From NCBI GenBank assembly GCA_007132395.1, contig SLOR01000151.1, positions 1-14,049 on the forward strand: a stretch of DNA of 14,049 nt, given 5' to 3'. This DNA is from Bacteroidales bacterium. GTDB taxonomy: Bacteria > Bacteroidota > Bacteroidia > Bacteroidales > UBA7960. Below the pieces are notes generated by a model. It saw only the letters and a list, made by a program, of their open reading frames with translations. It did not search any database and was not told the DNA's origin. Of this stretch, positions 7,624-14,049 are shown piece after piece (the stretch's first letter is position 1; every line of letters starts with the position of its first letter). The position numbers and the translations under genes were made by a program.

Positions 7624-7677
7624 AAAAAAAAGATTCCTTATGTTCTGTCATCCGACAACATAAGGAATCTTTTTTTT
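7624..7677. terminator. Bidirectional rho-independent terminator
   Basis: AGATTCCTTATGTT (7631-7644) pairs perfectly with AACATAAGGAATCT (7657-7670). Seven A on the left and eight T on the right extend the stem to about 21 pairs and supply a T run on either strand. It sits between the convergent lysE-like gene and helicase gene and should terminate both. Confidence 0.93.
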
Positions 7678-7706
7678 ATCTGATATTCGCCTTGTCGGCG
7701 ATGTGT

Positions 7707-9341
7707 TTAGTTTCTGGCAATAGAAAGAAGTACTTTTTTCCCTTTAATGGTGTTCTTCTTCATTCCCTTCAATACTTTTCTAACGTTGTTCTCGGAGATT
7801 TCGAAATAGCTGAAATGGTCAAACATATCAATCACACCGATCTCTTTGCCGCTTATTTTGCATTCGCCGGTTAATGCACCCACGATATCGCCGGGTTTCA
7901 CCTTGTCTTTTTTTCCTAATGCAAGGTGTAGTCGAACTTTGGGGCCGTCATCAAATACCTGCGATTTACCATAGTCTTCTGAACTATTTTTTTGCTTCGT
8001 TTTAGCTCTGCGGGGGGCTACCTCCTCGGGTTTAAGGCTGATACCCTCCTTGTCGAGTTTGCTTTTTAACAGGCAGGCCGCAAGTAGGTGAGCATCAAAA
8101 CCATCCTGATACATCTTATTCAGTACCTTCTCATAATCAGAAAGATCATTATCTGCAGCAATACTCATCAGGTGACTTTCCAGTCTGCCGATTTTTGCCT
8201 GAAGCATTTGTTCAGCCAGCGGTAATTCTCCTTTTACAATTCTTAGCTTGATAAATTTTTCAAGCTGCTGAATCTTCCAGTCATCTTTTCTGGATTCGGC
8301 AAAGCTGTATGCAATACCTATTTTTCCTGCACGACCTGTACGGCCGATTCTGTGCACGTAATACTCGTTATCGAAGGGCAGGTCGTAATTGAACACTGCG
8401 TCCACGTTGTTGATGTCAAGCCCACGGGCGGCAACATCGGTGGCCACAAGAATGTTGAAGTCACCTTTTTTAAAGCGGGTCATTACCTGTGTTCTTACAT
8501 TCTGGCTAAGGTCGCCATGCAGTGATTCTGCTCTGTGTCCCATAGCACGAAGCTCTTCAGTAATCATATCTACCCTGGCTTTGGTATTGCAAAATACCAG
8601 TGAGAGTTGATAGTCGTGAAGCTGCACGAGGTTGGAAACGATTTTTCCTTTTTTCGCACCGCGGGTTTCGAAATATACCTGCTCAATGGTAGATGCCGTA
8701 ACATTTTTGCCCATCACTTTTATCAGCTCAGGGGTTTTAAGAAAGTTGCGGCTTATATCCATGATAGGTTTCGACATGGTGGCCGAAAACATTACGGTTT
8801 GTTTGTGGTCAGGGGTATCCTGCAATATGGTTTCAATATCGTCTTTGAATCCCATGTTAAGCATTTCGTCGGCTTCATCCAGCACGACTATCTGCAGGTT
8901 ATCAAGACGTAAGGTTCCTCTTCTGAGGTGGTCCATAACCCGGCCGGGTGTTCCGGCAACAATATTGGCGCCTCTTTTAAGCCCGGTAACCTGCCTCTGC
9001 ATGGAGTCGCCTCCAAAGATTGACAATACCTGTACACCATTCTTATACTTCGACATTTTTTCCAGTTCTCCGGCAATCTGTACGCATAATTCACGTGTGG
9101 GAGCCAGGATAAGTGCCTGTACATTTTTTTGTTTAGGGTTGATAAGTTCCAGAATGGGCAGGCCAAAGGCAGCTGTTTTTCCGGTACCGGTCTGGGCCTG
9201 TCCAATCATGTCTTTGCCTTGCAGCATTACAGGGATAGAACCCGATTGAATGGGTGTTGCATTTTCAAAACCCATTTCGGTTATTGCACTCAATACATCT
9301 TCACTCAGTGAGAGCTCTGAGAATTTAATTATTTGTTCCAT
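7707..9341 (-). CDS. DEAD-box ATP-dependent RNA helicase with DbpA-type RNA-binding domain
   Basis: This 544-residue cytoplasmic protein unwinds or remodels RNA using ATP and probably acts in ribosome assembly or cold adaptation. Motifs in order are the Q motif GFENATPIQ (24-32), Walker A AQTGTGKT (49-56), PTREL (81-85), DEAD (155-158), SAT (186-188), ATDVAARGLDI (300-310) and HRIGRTGRAG (330-339). After a charged linker, about 468-543 is a DbpA/CsdA-like RNA-binding domain, which in DbpA binds 23S rRNA. I chose the ATG at 9341 because helicase homology begins there (MEQIIKFSELSLSEDV). The same frame is open to an ATG at 9452, but those 37 extra residues look unlike the family and coincide with a structured leader. 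It could be called deaD, csdA or dbpA-like; no symbol is safe. Confidence 0.93.
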   Translation of the reverse strand: MEQIIKFSELSLSEDVLSAITEMGFENATPIQSGSIPVMLQGKDMIGQAQTGTGKTAAFGLPILELINPKQKNVQALILAPTRELCVQIAGELEKMSKYKNGVQVLSIFGGDSMQRQVTGLKRGANIVAGTPGRVMDHLRRGTLRLDNLQIVVLDEADEMLNMGFKDDIETILQDTPDHKQTVMFSATMSKPIMDISRNFLKTPELIKVMGKNVTASTIEQVYFETRGAKKGKIVSNLVQLHDYQLSLVFCNTKARVDMITEELRAMGHRAESLHGDLSQNVRTQVMTRFKKGDFNILVATDVAARGLDINNVDAVFNYDLPFDNEYYVHRIGRTGRAGKIGIAYSFAESRKDDWKIQQLEKFIKLRIVKGELPLAEQMLQAKIGRLESHLMSIAADNDLSDYEKVLNKMYQDGFDAHLLAACLLKSKLDKEGISLKPEEVAPRRAKTKQKNSSEDYGKSQVFDDGPKVRLHLALGKKDKVKPGDIVGALTGECKISGKEIGVIDMFDHFSYFEISENNVRKVLKGMKKNTIKGKKVLLSIARN

Positions 9342-9519
9342 TAAAAGTTCTATGATTCTGGGCCGCTGTATTTTTACCTGGCCCGGGGTCGGTAAATATT
9401 TTCCTGAACGCAAATTCGGGAGGTTGGACTTTTGACTTACTGCGTTCAACATTTACCCGATACTCGCTACTCTGAAATCCGGGGATTTTCCCCTTCACCT
9501 TCAGCTTACACTGCTAAAA
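9342..9519 (-). promoter_or_regulatory. Long structured 5' leader of the helicase gene
   Basis: Between the likely transcription start and the helicase ATG lie about 180 bases of minus-strand RNA with strong self-complementarity. GGTAAAT (9391-9397) pairs with ATTTACC (9451-9457) and, inside it, GAACGCA (9406-9412) pairs with TGCGTTC (9441-9447). A second hairpin, GGGGA-TTT-TCCCC, lies at 9481-9493. Helicase and cold-shock genes often have long leaders used for autoregulation or temperature response; here that role is inference. Confidence 0.5.
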
Positions 9520-9525
9520 GCGGTG

Positions 9526-9533
9526 CAAAGGTA
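9526..9533 (-). promoter_or_regulatory. -7 promoter box of the helicase gene
   Basis: On the minus strand this reads TACCTTTG, an exact match to the Bacteroidota TAnnTTTG consensus. The region about 20 bases upstream is AT-rich without a clear TTTG. Transcription would begin near 9519. Confidence 0.55.
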
Positions 9534-9841
9534 CGATTATTTATTTAAATTCACATGAGAGAATGAATATTTTATTTGTTGTTTACTGTTTTGCTAATCA
9601 GTGTATTGCGTTAATCAGGTTCGAAAGGGTGAAAATCCTGGAAACCAATGAGCCAAAAAGCAACCTGTTATGCTGTGTTCTTCACAATAAATTCAATGAG
9701 TAAGGAAATTGACAGAAAGTTTATCCCCGATTCTGCTCAAAATTTCGTTTTTTTGCAAATGCTATTTCCCGGTCCTTTTTTGTTCGGGAAAGTTGTGTTA
9801 AAGAACTATCTAACTGAAAATATTTTAACTGCATAATTGTT
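9534..9841. promoter_or_regulatory. Intergenic region upstream of gltX with a weak promoter and inverted repeat
   Basis: Toward gltX, a TTTG ending at 9755 and a -7-like CTTTTTTG (9775-9782) are 19 bases apart, a weak promoter match. The inverted repeat TTTCCCG (9765-9771) with CGGGAAA (9785-9791) encloses the -7-like box and could be an operator or an RNA hairpin in the leader. The remainder is AT-rich. A 62-codon frame at 9648-9836 is not convincing as a gene. Confidence 0.35.
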
Positions 9842-11368
9842 ATGACCGATAAAAAAGTAAGGGTAAGATTTGCGCCCAGCCCAACAGGGCCATTGCATAT
9901 GGGAGGAGTAAGAACGGCACTGTATAATTATTTATTTGCCAAAAAGCATGGTGGCGACTTTTTGCTCCGTATCGAAGATACTGACCAGGCACGCTTTGTG
10001 CCCGGTGCCGAAGAGTATATCATGGAGTCTTTGCGCTGGTGTGGCATTTTGTGGGATGAAGGAGTTGGGAAGGAAGGTCCGCATGCGCCCTATCGCCAGT
10101 CGGAACGTAAAGAGTTGTACAGACAGTATGCAGAACAGCTCATAGAGAACAAAATGGCTTATTATGCCTTTGATACGGCGGAAGAGTTGGAGGCTATGCG
10201 TAAGCGCATTGAAGCCGAAAAAGGGATGGCGCAGTATGATGCCCGTACCCGTGGGCAGATGAAAAATTCGCTTACCCTGCCAGAAGAGCAGACCCGCGAA
10301 TTGCTTGAGTCAGGACAACCCTACGTAGTGCGGTTTAAGATGCCTGAAAATGAGGAAATTGTTATGCAGGATTTGATTCGTGGCACGGTTAAAGTGCATA
10401 CTTCACAGCTTGATGACAAAGTTTTGTATAAAAGCGACGGTATGCCCACTTATCACCTGGCCAATGTGGTTGACGATTACCTGATGGAAATTACTCATGT
10501 TATAAGGGGTGAAGAGTGGTTGCCTTCGCTGCCCCTGCATGTGATGCTTTACAGAAGCCTGGGCTGGGAAGAAAGAATGCCCCAATTTGCACATCTTCCC
10601 CTGTTGCTGAAACCCGATGGTAACGGAAAACTCAGCAAACGTGACGGAGACAGGCTGGGCTTCCCGGTTTTCCCGCTCATGTGGAACGATCCCAAAAGTG
10701 GTGAGATATCATCAGGTTACCGCGAATCAGGCTATTTTGCCGATGCCTTTGTGAATATGCTGGCTTTCCTTGGTTGGAACCCCGGCACCGAGCAGGAAGT
10801 ATTCAGCATGCAGGAACTCGTAGATACCTTTACTCTGGAAAGAGTAGGGAAATCCGGTTCCAAATTCGACCCTGCCAAAGCCAGGTGGTTTAATCATCAG
10901 TATTTGCTGAAAAAGGACAATGAAGAAGTTGCTGCATTATATGATTTGATTCTGAAAGACAAAGGCATTCATGAACCCATGGAAAAAGTGGTGAAAATTG
11001 TTTCTATGGTGAAAGACAGGGTAAGTTTCGTTCACGAAATATGGGATCAATCGTCGTTCTTCTTTTTAGCGCCTGAAAGCTACGATGAGAAAACAGTGCA
11101 GAAAAAATGGAAAGAAGACACGCCAACTATCCTTCTACAGGTGGTTGATATATTAAATGCTCTGGAAGATTTTTCCGTAGAGGCCATTGATAAAGCTCTG
11201 CACGATTATATGGAAACACAACAGGTTGGTGCCGGTAAGCTTATGATTGGTTTGCGCCTCTCATTGGTGGGTGCAGGCATGGGACCTGACCTTAAGGAAA
11301 TTATGGTATTACTGGGCAAAGAAGAGGTTGTGGCAAGGATTAAACATGCCGTTGAAGTAATTAAGTGA
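9842..11368 (+). CDS. gltX: Glutamyl-tRNA synthetase, class I
   Basis: This 508-residue cytoplasmic enzyme charges tRNA with glutamate. The Rossmann catalytic domain begins with RFAPSPTGPLHMGGVRTAL, containing the HIGH-equivalent HMGG (19-22), and continues with LLRIEDTD (41-48). DGMPTYHLANVVDD (199-212) and THVIRGEEWLPSLPLH (218-233) are conserved GluRS blocks, and the KMSKS-equivalent is KLSKR (263-267). A segment near 274-297 after KLSKR (GFPVFPLMWNDPKSGEI) looks like a lineage insertion. The C-terminal helical domain, from about 340 to the end, is the anticodon-binding region. Length agrees with typical GluRS. The tandem of conserved motifs makes GlnRS unlikely. It is preceded by its own promoter region and separated from the following lipoprotein gene by 90 bases. 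Confidence 0.96.
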   Translation: MTDKKVRVRFAPSPTGPLHMGGVRTALYNYLFAKKHGGDFLLRIEDTDQARFVPGAEEYIMESLRWCGILWDEGVGKEGPHAPYRQSERKELYRQYAEQLIENKMAYYAFDTAEELEAMRKRIEAEKGMAQYDARTRGQMKNSLTLPEEQTRELLESGQPYVVRFKMPENEEIVMQDLIRGTVKVHTSQLDDKVLYKSDGMPTYHLANVVDDYLMEITHVIRGEEWLPSLPLHVMLYRSLGWEERMPQFAHLPLLLKPDGNGKLSKRDGDRLGFPVFPLMWNDPKSGEISSGYRESGYFADAFVNMLAFLGWNPGTEQEVFSMQELVDTFTLERVGKSGSKFDPAKARWFNHQYLLKKDNEEVAALYDLILKDKGIHEPMEKVVKIVSMVKDRVSFVHEIWDQSSFFFLAPESYDEKTVQKKWKEDTPTILLQVVDILNALEDFSVEAIDKALHDYMETQQVGAGKLMIGLRLSLVGAGMGPDLKEIMVLLGKEEVVARIKHAVEVIK

Positions 11369-11458
11369 TTTAAGCTTTGAAATATATTATTAACTTTACC
11401 TGAATATTTGACTGTTAAACCTGCGCTATGGCGCATTCACTAAAACTCAATAAACACT

Positions 11459-12862
11459 ATGAAGAAACTTTTGATTTTACTACTATTGCCGGCTTTTCTG
11501 GCATGCAGCACTGCTGAAAAAGATATTACACGTGTAGAGCTGGTTATTGAAAATGCAGGCATAGAAGAGGCCGAACTGGGATATACCACAGATTTTATAC
11601 TCCGCAGCAGAGAAAACTTTACTGCAGCAGAACAGGAGGGACGTTTCGTGTTCGAAGCTAAGCTTGATAATCCTGTTATGGCAACTATTACAGCCGGAAG
11701 CCAGCGCATGAATGTTTACCTGGAGCCAGGTAAGGATTTAACCGTTGTTTTCGACATGGAAGATGTTTCAGGTTCACTTAAGTTTGAAGGCGCCCTGGCT
11801 TCAGAAAACCAATTGCTTCGCAACTATGCACAGGATATCGAGCCTGCCTTTGGCAGACAGGTGGTTTTCGAAAAATTCCGTGAAACACAACCCGAAGAAT
11901 TTGCTGCATTTGCCATGGAAATGAAAGAAACTTCGCTTTCATTTTTGCATGATTTCGCCAGAGAGAATTCCCTTAGCACATCCTTCAAGAAATATTTTGA
12001 AACAGACATCCGCTACCAGGCGTATGCAAATATGCTCAATTATCCTATGTACCACGCGCATTACAACCAGCTTGCGGAAGCCCCTGAAATGCCTGAGGGA
12101 TATTATGAATTTACAAAAGATGCTCTGGATATTTCGGAGGAACAGCTGCAGGTACCAAGCTGTGCCTCATTTGTAAGTGCTTATACACAATACTATATGA
12201 GTAAGCATGATGGTGAGATGCCCGAAGACTTTTCTTATCCTGAGCGTATGATGTGGGTTGCTGATGAAGCTTTTGAAGGGAAAGCCCGTAACTATGCCAA
12301 AGCTTCTGCCATTACCTTCCAGTTTAACCATGGTGATTTCAACCAAGCTGTAGAATCTTATGAAGCCTTTAAAACCGAAAACACATGGCAGTACCTCAAC
12401 GACGTGCTCGCTACTTCCCATAGCAACGCCCTGCGTGTTGCCCCCGGCAGCGAGGCTCCCGATTTTACCCTGGTTGATATCAACGGTGAGGAAGTAGCAT
12501 TGAGCGATTTCCGAGACAAGGTTGTATATCTTGACTTCTGGGCCAGCTGGTGCGGACCCTGCATGCGCGAAGTACCCCATGCCAAAGAGCTGAAAAAACG
12601 TTTTGAAGGAGAGGAGAACCTGGTATTTCTTTATGTTTCAGTGGATGAAGACGAGCAGGCCTGGAGAAGAACTGTAGAGCAGCACAATATACAGGGAGTA
12701 CATGTAAATGTACCCGGAATGCGCCATGAAATTGCACAGAGCTATAACGTGCAGGGAGTGCCTTCTTTCTTTATTATCGACAAGGATGGTGTTATCCATA
12801 ACAATAACCCCAGCCGCCCTTCAGGAAGTACTATTGATGAGGAGTTGAGAGCAATACTGTAG
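11459..12862 (+). CDS. TlpA-like thiol-disulfide oxidoreductase lipoprotein with DUF4369-like N-terminus
   Basis: This 467-residue protein begins with a lipoprotein signal peptide (MKKLLILLLLPAFLAC; lipobox Cys16), so it should be anchored in a membrane facing the periplasm. Residues about 25-108 look like the beta-rich DUF4369 domain often found before thioredoxin folds in Bacteroidota. A helical middle region follows, about 115-325. The thioredoxin domain covers about 330-467 and has the active site WCGPC (364-368) and the cis-proline segment GVPSFFIID (433-441, Pro435). It is expected to reduce or exchange disulfides in exported proteins, for example in cytochrome c maturation or stress defence; the partner is unknown. 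The spacer from gltX contains a TGCGC/GCGCA hairpin (11422-11435) and no clear terminator, so readthrough from gltX is possible. Confidence 0.88.
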   Translation: MKKLLILLLLPAFLACSTAEKDITRVELVIENAGIEEAELGYTTDFILRSRENFTAAEQEGRFVFEAKLDNPVMATITAGSQRMNVYLEPGKDLTVVFDMEDVSGSLKFEGALASENQLLRNYAQDIEPAFGRQVVFEKFRETQPEEFAAFAMEMKETSLSFLHDFARENSLSTSFKKYFETDIRYQAYANMLNYPMYHAHYNQLAEAPEMPEGYYEFTKDALDISEEQLQVPSCASFVSAYTQYYMSKHDGEMPEDFSYPERMMWVADEAFEGKARNYAKASAITFQFNHGDFNQAVESYEAFKTENTWQYLNDVLATSHSNALRVAPGSEAPDFTLVDINGEEVALSDFRDKVVYLDFWASWCGPCMREVPHAKELKKRFEGEENLVFLYVSVDEDEQAWRRTVEQHNIQGVHVNVPGMRHEIAQSYNVQGVPSFFIIDKDGVIHNNNPSRPSGSTIDEELRAIL

Positions 12863-12888
12863 ATATATTCTCTTTTAGAGCAAAAAAC

Positions 12889-13010
12889 GAGGATGTCTCA
12901 AAATGTTACTACTGGTCGTTGACCTCGTCGAAACGACTTCTGAATAACAATCAGATTTCCGCTTCGACAGGCTCAGCGTCCGAGTAATATCAGACTTTTG
13001 AGACATTCTC
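12889..13010. repeat. Long imperfect palindromic element acting as bidirectional terminator
   Basis: The ends are 15-base inverted repeats, GAGGATGTCTCAAAA (12889-12903) and TTTTGAGACATTCTC (12996-13010), differing at one G-U-compatible position. Six A precede and ATTTTT follows, giving a T run on both strands. Inside are two opposed 19-base blocks at 12917-12935 and 12960-12978. The second is CGCTTCGACAGGCTCAGCG, and its complement matches the first at 14 of 19 positions. It contains no coding frame. It separates convergent genes and probably ends both transcripts. It resembles dispersed palindromic repeats I recall from Bacteroidota genomes and could be a MITE-like insertion. Confidence 0.7.
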
Positions 13011-13043
13011 ATTTTTAATTATGGCAAATAATGCCAATATAAT

Positions 13044-13622
13044 TTACTTCTTACCGCCCAGGGTAAATTTTACATATTCATCCAGTTGTGTGTACCAGTC
13101 CTGACCGTATTTGCGGATAAGAGATTCTTTCAAAAATTCGTAGATACGTACTTTCAGCTTTGTGCCATTTTTGCGGGCACATTCGCAAATGGGCCAGCGA
13201 TGATAGTTTACCGCTTCGTAGTTGGAGTATTTGGTAATACGGATAGGATACAGGTGGCAGGATACCGGTTTTTTAAAATCAACCTTTTTTTCTTCCCATG
13301 CTTTTTCAATGGCACACTTGGCAATATTATCCTCATCAAAAAATACATAAGCGCATTCTTTGCCGTTCACAAGTGGAGTGGTTGATTCTCCGTCTATATC
13401 CTCCACGTACCTGCCCGACTTTACAACTTCTTTGATTCCTTCAGGACGCATATAGGGTATTACCTTTTCATATATGCGGTCGAGTATCAGGTTTTCTTCT
13501 TTTTCCAGCGGGGCGCCTGCATCGCCGTGTACACAACAGCCACCATGGCAGACAGGCAGGTCGCATACAAAGTATTCGGTGTAAATCTCGTCGGAGATTA
13601 AGGTATCATCAATAATTATCAT
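13044..13622 (-). CDS. DUF3109 family cysteine-rich protein
   Basis: This 192-residue soluble protein matches DUF3109, a conserved Bacteroidota family of unknown function. It has nine cysteines: 20, 25, 29, 30, 90, 103, 122, 146 and 148. They sit in blocks such as CDLPVCHGGCC (20-30), CHLYP (122-126) and CEC (146-148). The spacing recalls YkgJ/UPF0153-type proteins thought to bind zinc or an iron-sulfur cluster, so metal binding is likely but inferred. No signal peptide or membrane segment is seen, so it should be cytoplasmic. The start MIIIDDTLISDEIY agrees with the family as I know it, and no other Met occurs before residue 58. A consensus -7 box lies only four bases upstream of the ATG, hinting at a leaderless message. 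The neighbours give no functional clue. Confidence 0.85.
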   Translation of the reverse strand: MIIIDDTLISDEIYTEYFVCDLPVCHGGCCVHGDAGAPLEKEENLILDRIYEKVIPYMRPEGIKEVVKSGRYVEDIDGESTTPLVNGKECAYVFFDEDNIAKCAIEKAWEEKKVDFKKPVSCHLYPIRITKYSNYEAVNYHRWPICECARKNGTKLKVRIYEFLKESLIRKYGQDWYTQLDEYVKFTLGGKK

Positions 13623-13626
13623 GGCG

Positions 13627-13634
13627 CAAAATTA
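13627..13634 (-). promoter_or_regulatory. -7 promoter box directly before the DUF3109 start
   Basis: On the minus strand this reads TAATTTTG, an exact TAnnTTTG match, followed by CGCC and then the ATG. Transcription would begin at or within a few bases of the start codon. No strong -33 element is visible, so it could be a chance match in AT-rich sequence. Confidence 0.35.
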
Positions 13635-13743
13635 ATCAATAATGTATTAGGATGATTTCTAAATAGCTACCTGTGTATACATAAAATTATGATTGTGACC
13701 GATTGGGTCAAAGTGGCTTTTCATGCAGCGATGCCATGATTTA

Positions 13744-13776
13744 TTTGGGTATTAGCAAAAAATGAATTTACTTTAC
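13744..13776 (+). promoter_or_regulatory. Candidate promoter for the NhaC gene
   Basis: TTTG (13744-13747) and TACTTTAC (13769-13776), which matches six of eight consensus positions of the -7 box, are separated by 21 bases. This would give a leader of about 45 bases before the ATG at 13826. Confidence 0.4.
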
Positions 13777-13825
13777 AACCTTCAAAAAAACAACAAAACC
13801 AAACCTTTTTCCAAGCGGAACACAT

Positions 13826-14049
13826 ATGAAATCAGGCACCAAACGACCTACCTTGTTTCAGGCCCTAATTCCTGTAATCTTTTTAACTGCACTCATATCC
13901 ATTAACGTATTTATTTTCGGCGATGATTCACTCTTTGGGTCCAACCAGATAGTGTTGATCCTTGCTGCGTCGGTGGCGGCCATTGTGGCCATGAGCCTGG
14001 GGCATAAGTGGCTGGACTTAAGAGCAGGAATCGTGAAAAGCATTGGCTC
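13826..14049 (+). CDS. nhaC: NhaC-type Na+/H+ antiporter, N-terminal fragment
   Basis: The frame opens at ATG 13826 and runs off the right edge without a stop, giving 74 complete codons. The residues show a hydrophobic helix at about 13-31 (LIPVIFLTALISINVFIF), then FGDDSLFGSNQI and a second helix near 42-57. The order FQALIPVIFL, then FGDDSLFGSNQIVLILAA, then a GIVKSI segment, is what I recall for the start of NhaC antiporters in Bacteroidota. These inner-membrane proteins exchange sodium for protons for pH and salt tolerance. The call rests on the N-terminus only, so another member of the NhaC/ArsB-type transporter clan cannot be excluded. Confidence 0.75.
   Translation, partial: MKSGTKRPTLFQALIPVIFLTALISINVFIFGDDSLFGSNQIVLILAASVAAIVAMSLGHKWLDLRAGIVKSIG

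Noticed and set aside
9342..9452. N-terminal 37-residue extension of the helicase
   Set aside because: DEAD-box homology starts at the ATG at 9341, and the upstream frame coincides with strong RNA stems.
9615..9650. Sequence resembling part of a cobalamin riboswitch (GGGTGAAAATCCTGG)
   Set aside because: Only the short GGTGAAAATCC-like piece is present; the B12-box and other conserved elements are absent, and the downstream gene is gltX.
9648..9836. 62-codon frame ending five bases before gltX
   Set aside because: It spans the candidate gltX promoter and inverted repeat, its composition is not protein-like, and I know no conserved leader peptide there.
12870..12887. CTCT-TTT-AGAG hairpin after the lipoprotein stop
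   Set aside because: The stem is only four pairs and is followed by A rather than T; the palindrome just downstream is the better terminator.

Overview
The window looks like chromosomal sequence of a Bacteroidota bacterium, probably an environmental Bacteroidales/Marinilabiliales-type lineage. The evidence is the gene families (a GH3-type adenylating enzyme, a DUF4369-like TlpA lipoprotein, a DUF3109 protein, a lysyl-tRNA synthetase with a C-terminal extension and a DbpA-type DEAD-box helicase), promoter boxes close to the Bacteroidota TAnnTTTG -7 consensus, weak Shine-Dalgarno signals, and a repeat of the CGCTGAGCCTGTCGAAGCG type that I recall from this phylum. Species placement is inference. 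The content is mostly core chromosome: I see no phage, integrase, transposase, CRISPR array, tRNA or rRNA.

Layout. Positions 1-452 hold no convincing gene. They contain structured sequence, a rho-independent terminator (156-188) for something entering from the left, and two copies of a 36-base imperfect repeat. Positions 453-3202 are a two-gene minus-strand unit: a BASS (SBF) sodium-coupled transporter carrying a duplicated BamE/SmpA-like domain in a predicted periplasmic loop, overlapping by four bases (ATGA) a PlsC-type acyltransferase. lysS (3486-5216, plus) follows from a divergent promoter region and ends at a strong terminator. A plus-strand pair, a GH3-family enzyme and a LysE-family exporter (5405-7593), follows from its own promoter. 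It meets a minus-strand DEAD-box helicase (7707-9341) at a long bidirectional terminator. The helicase has a roughly 180-base structured leader. gltX (9842-11368) and a thioredoxin-fold lipoprotein (11459-12862) are on plus. A 122-base palindromic element (12889-13010) separates the lipoprotein gene from a minus-strand DUF3109 gene (13044-13622). The start of an NhaC-type Na+/H+ antiporter (from 13826) runs off the right edge.

How they fit together. lysS and gltX charge tRNA, and the helicase probably acts on rRNA or ribosome assembly. PlsC and the BASS protein are membrane genes whose overlap suggests coupled translation. GH3 plus LysE is the pair most open to new function, since one may form an acyl-amino acid amide and the other exports amino acids or their derivatives. 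I see no clearly new multi-gene system. The best leads are the BASS/BamE-like architecture, the palindromic spacer, the helicase leader and the GH3-LysE pair.
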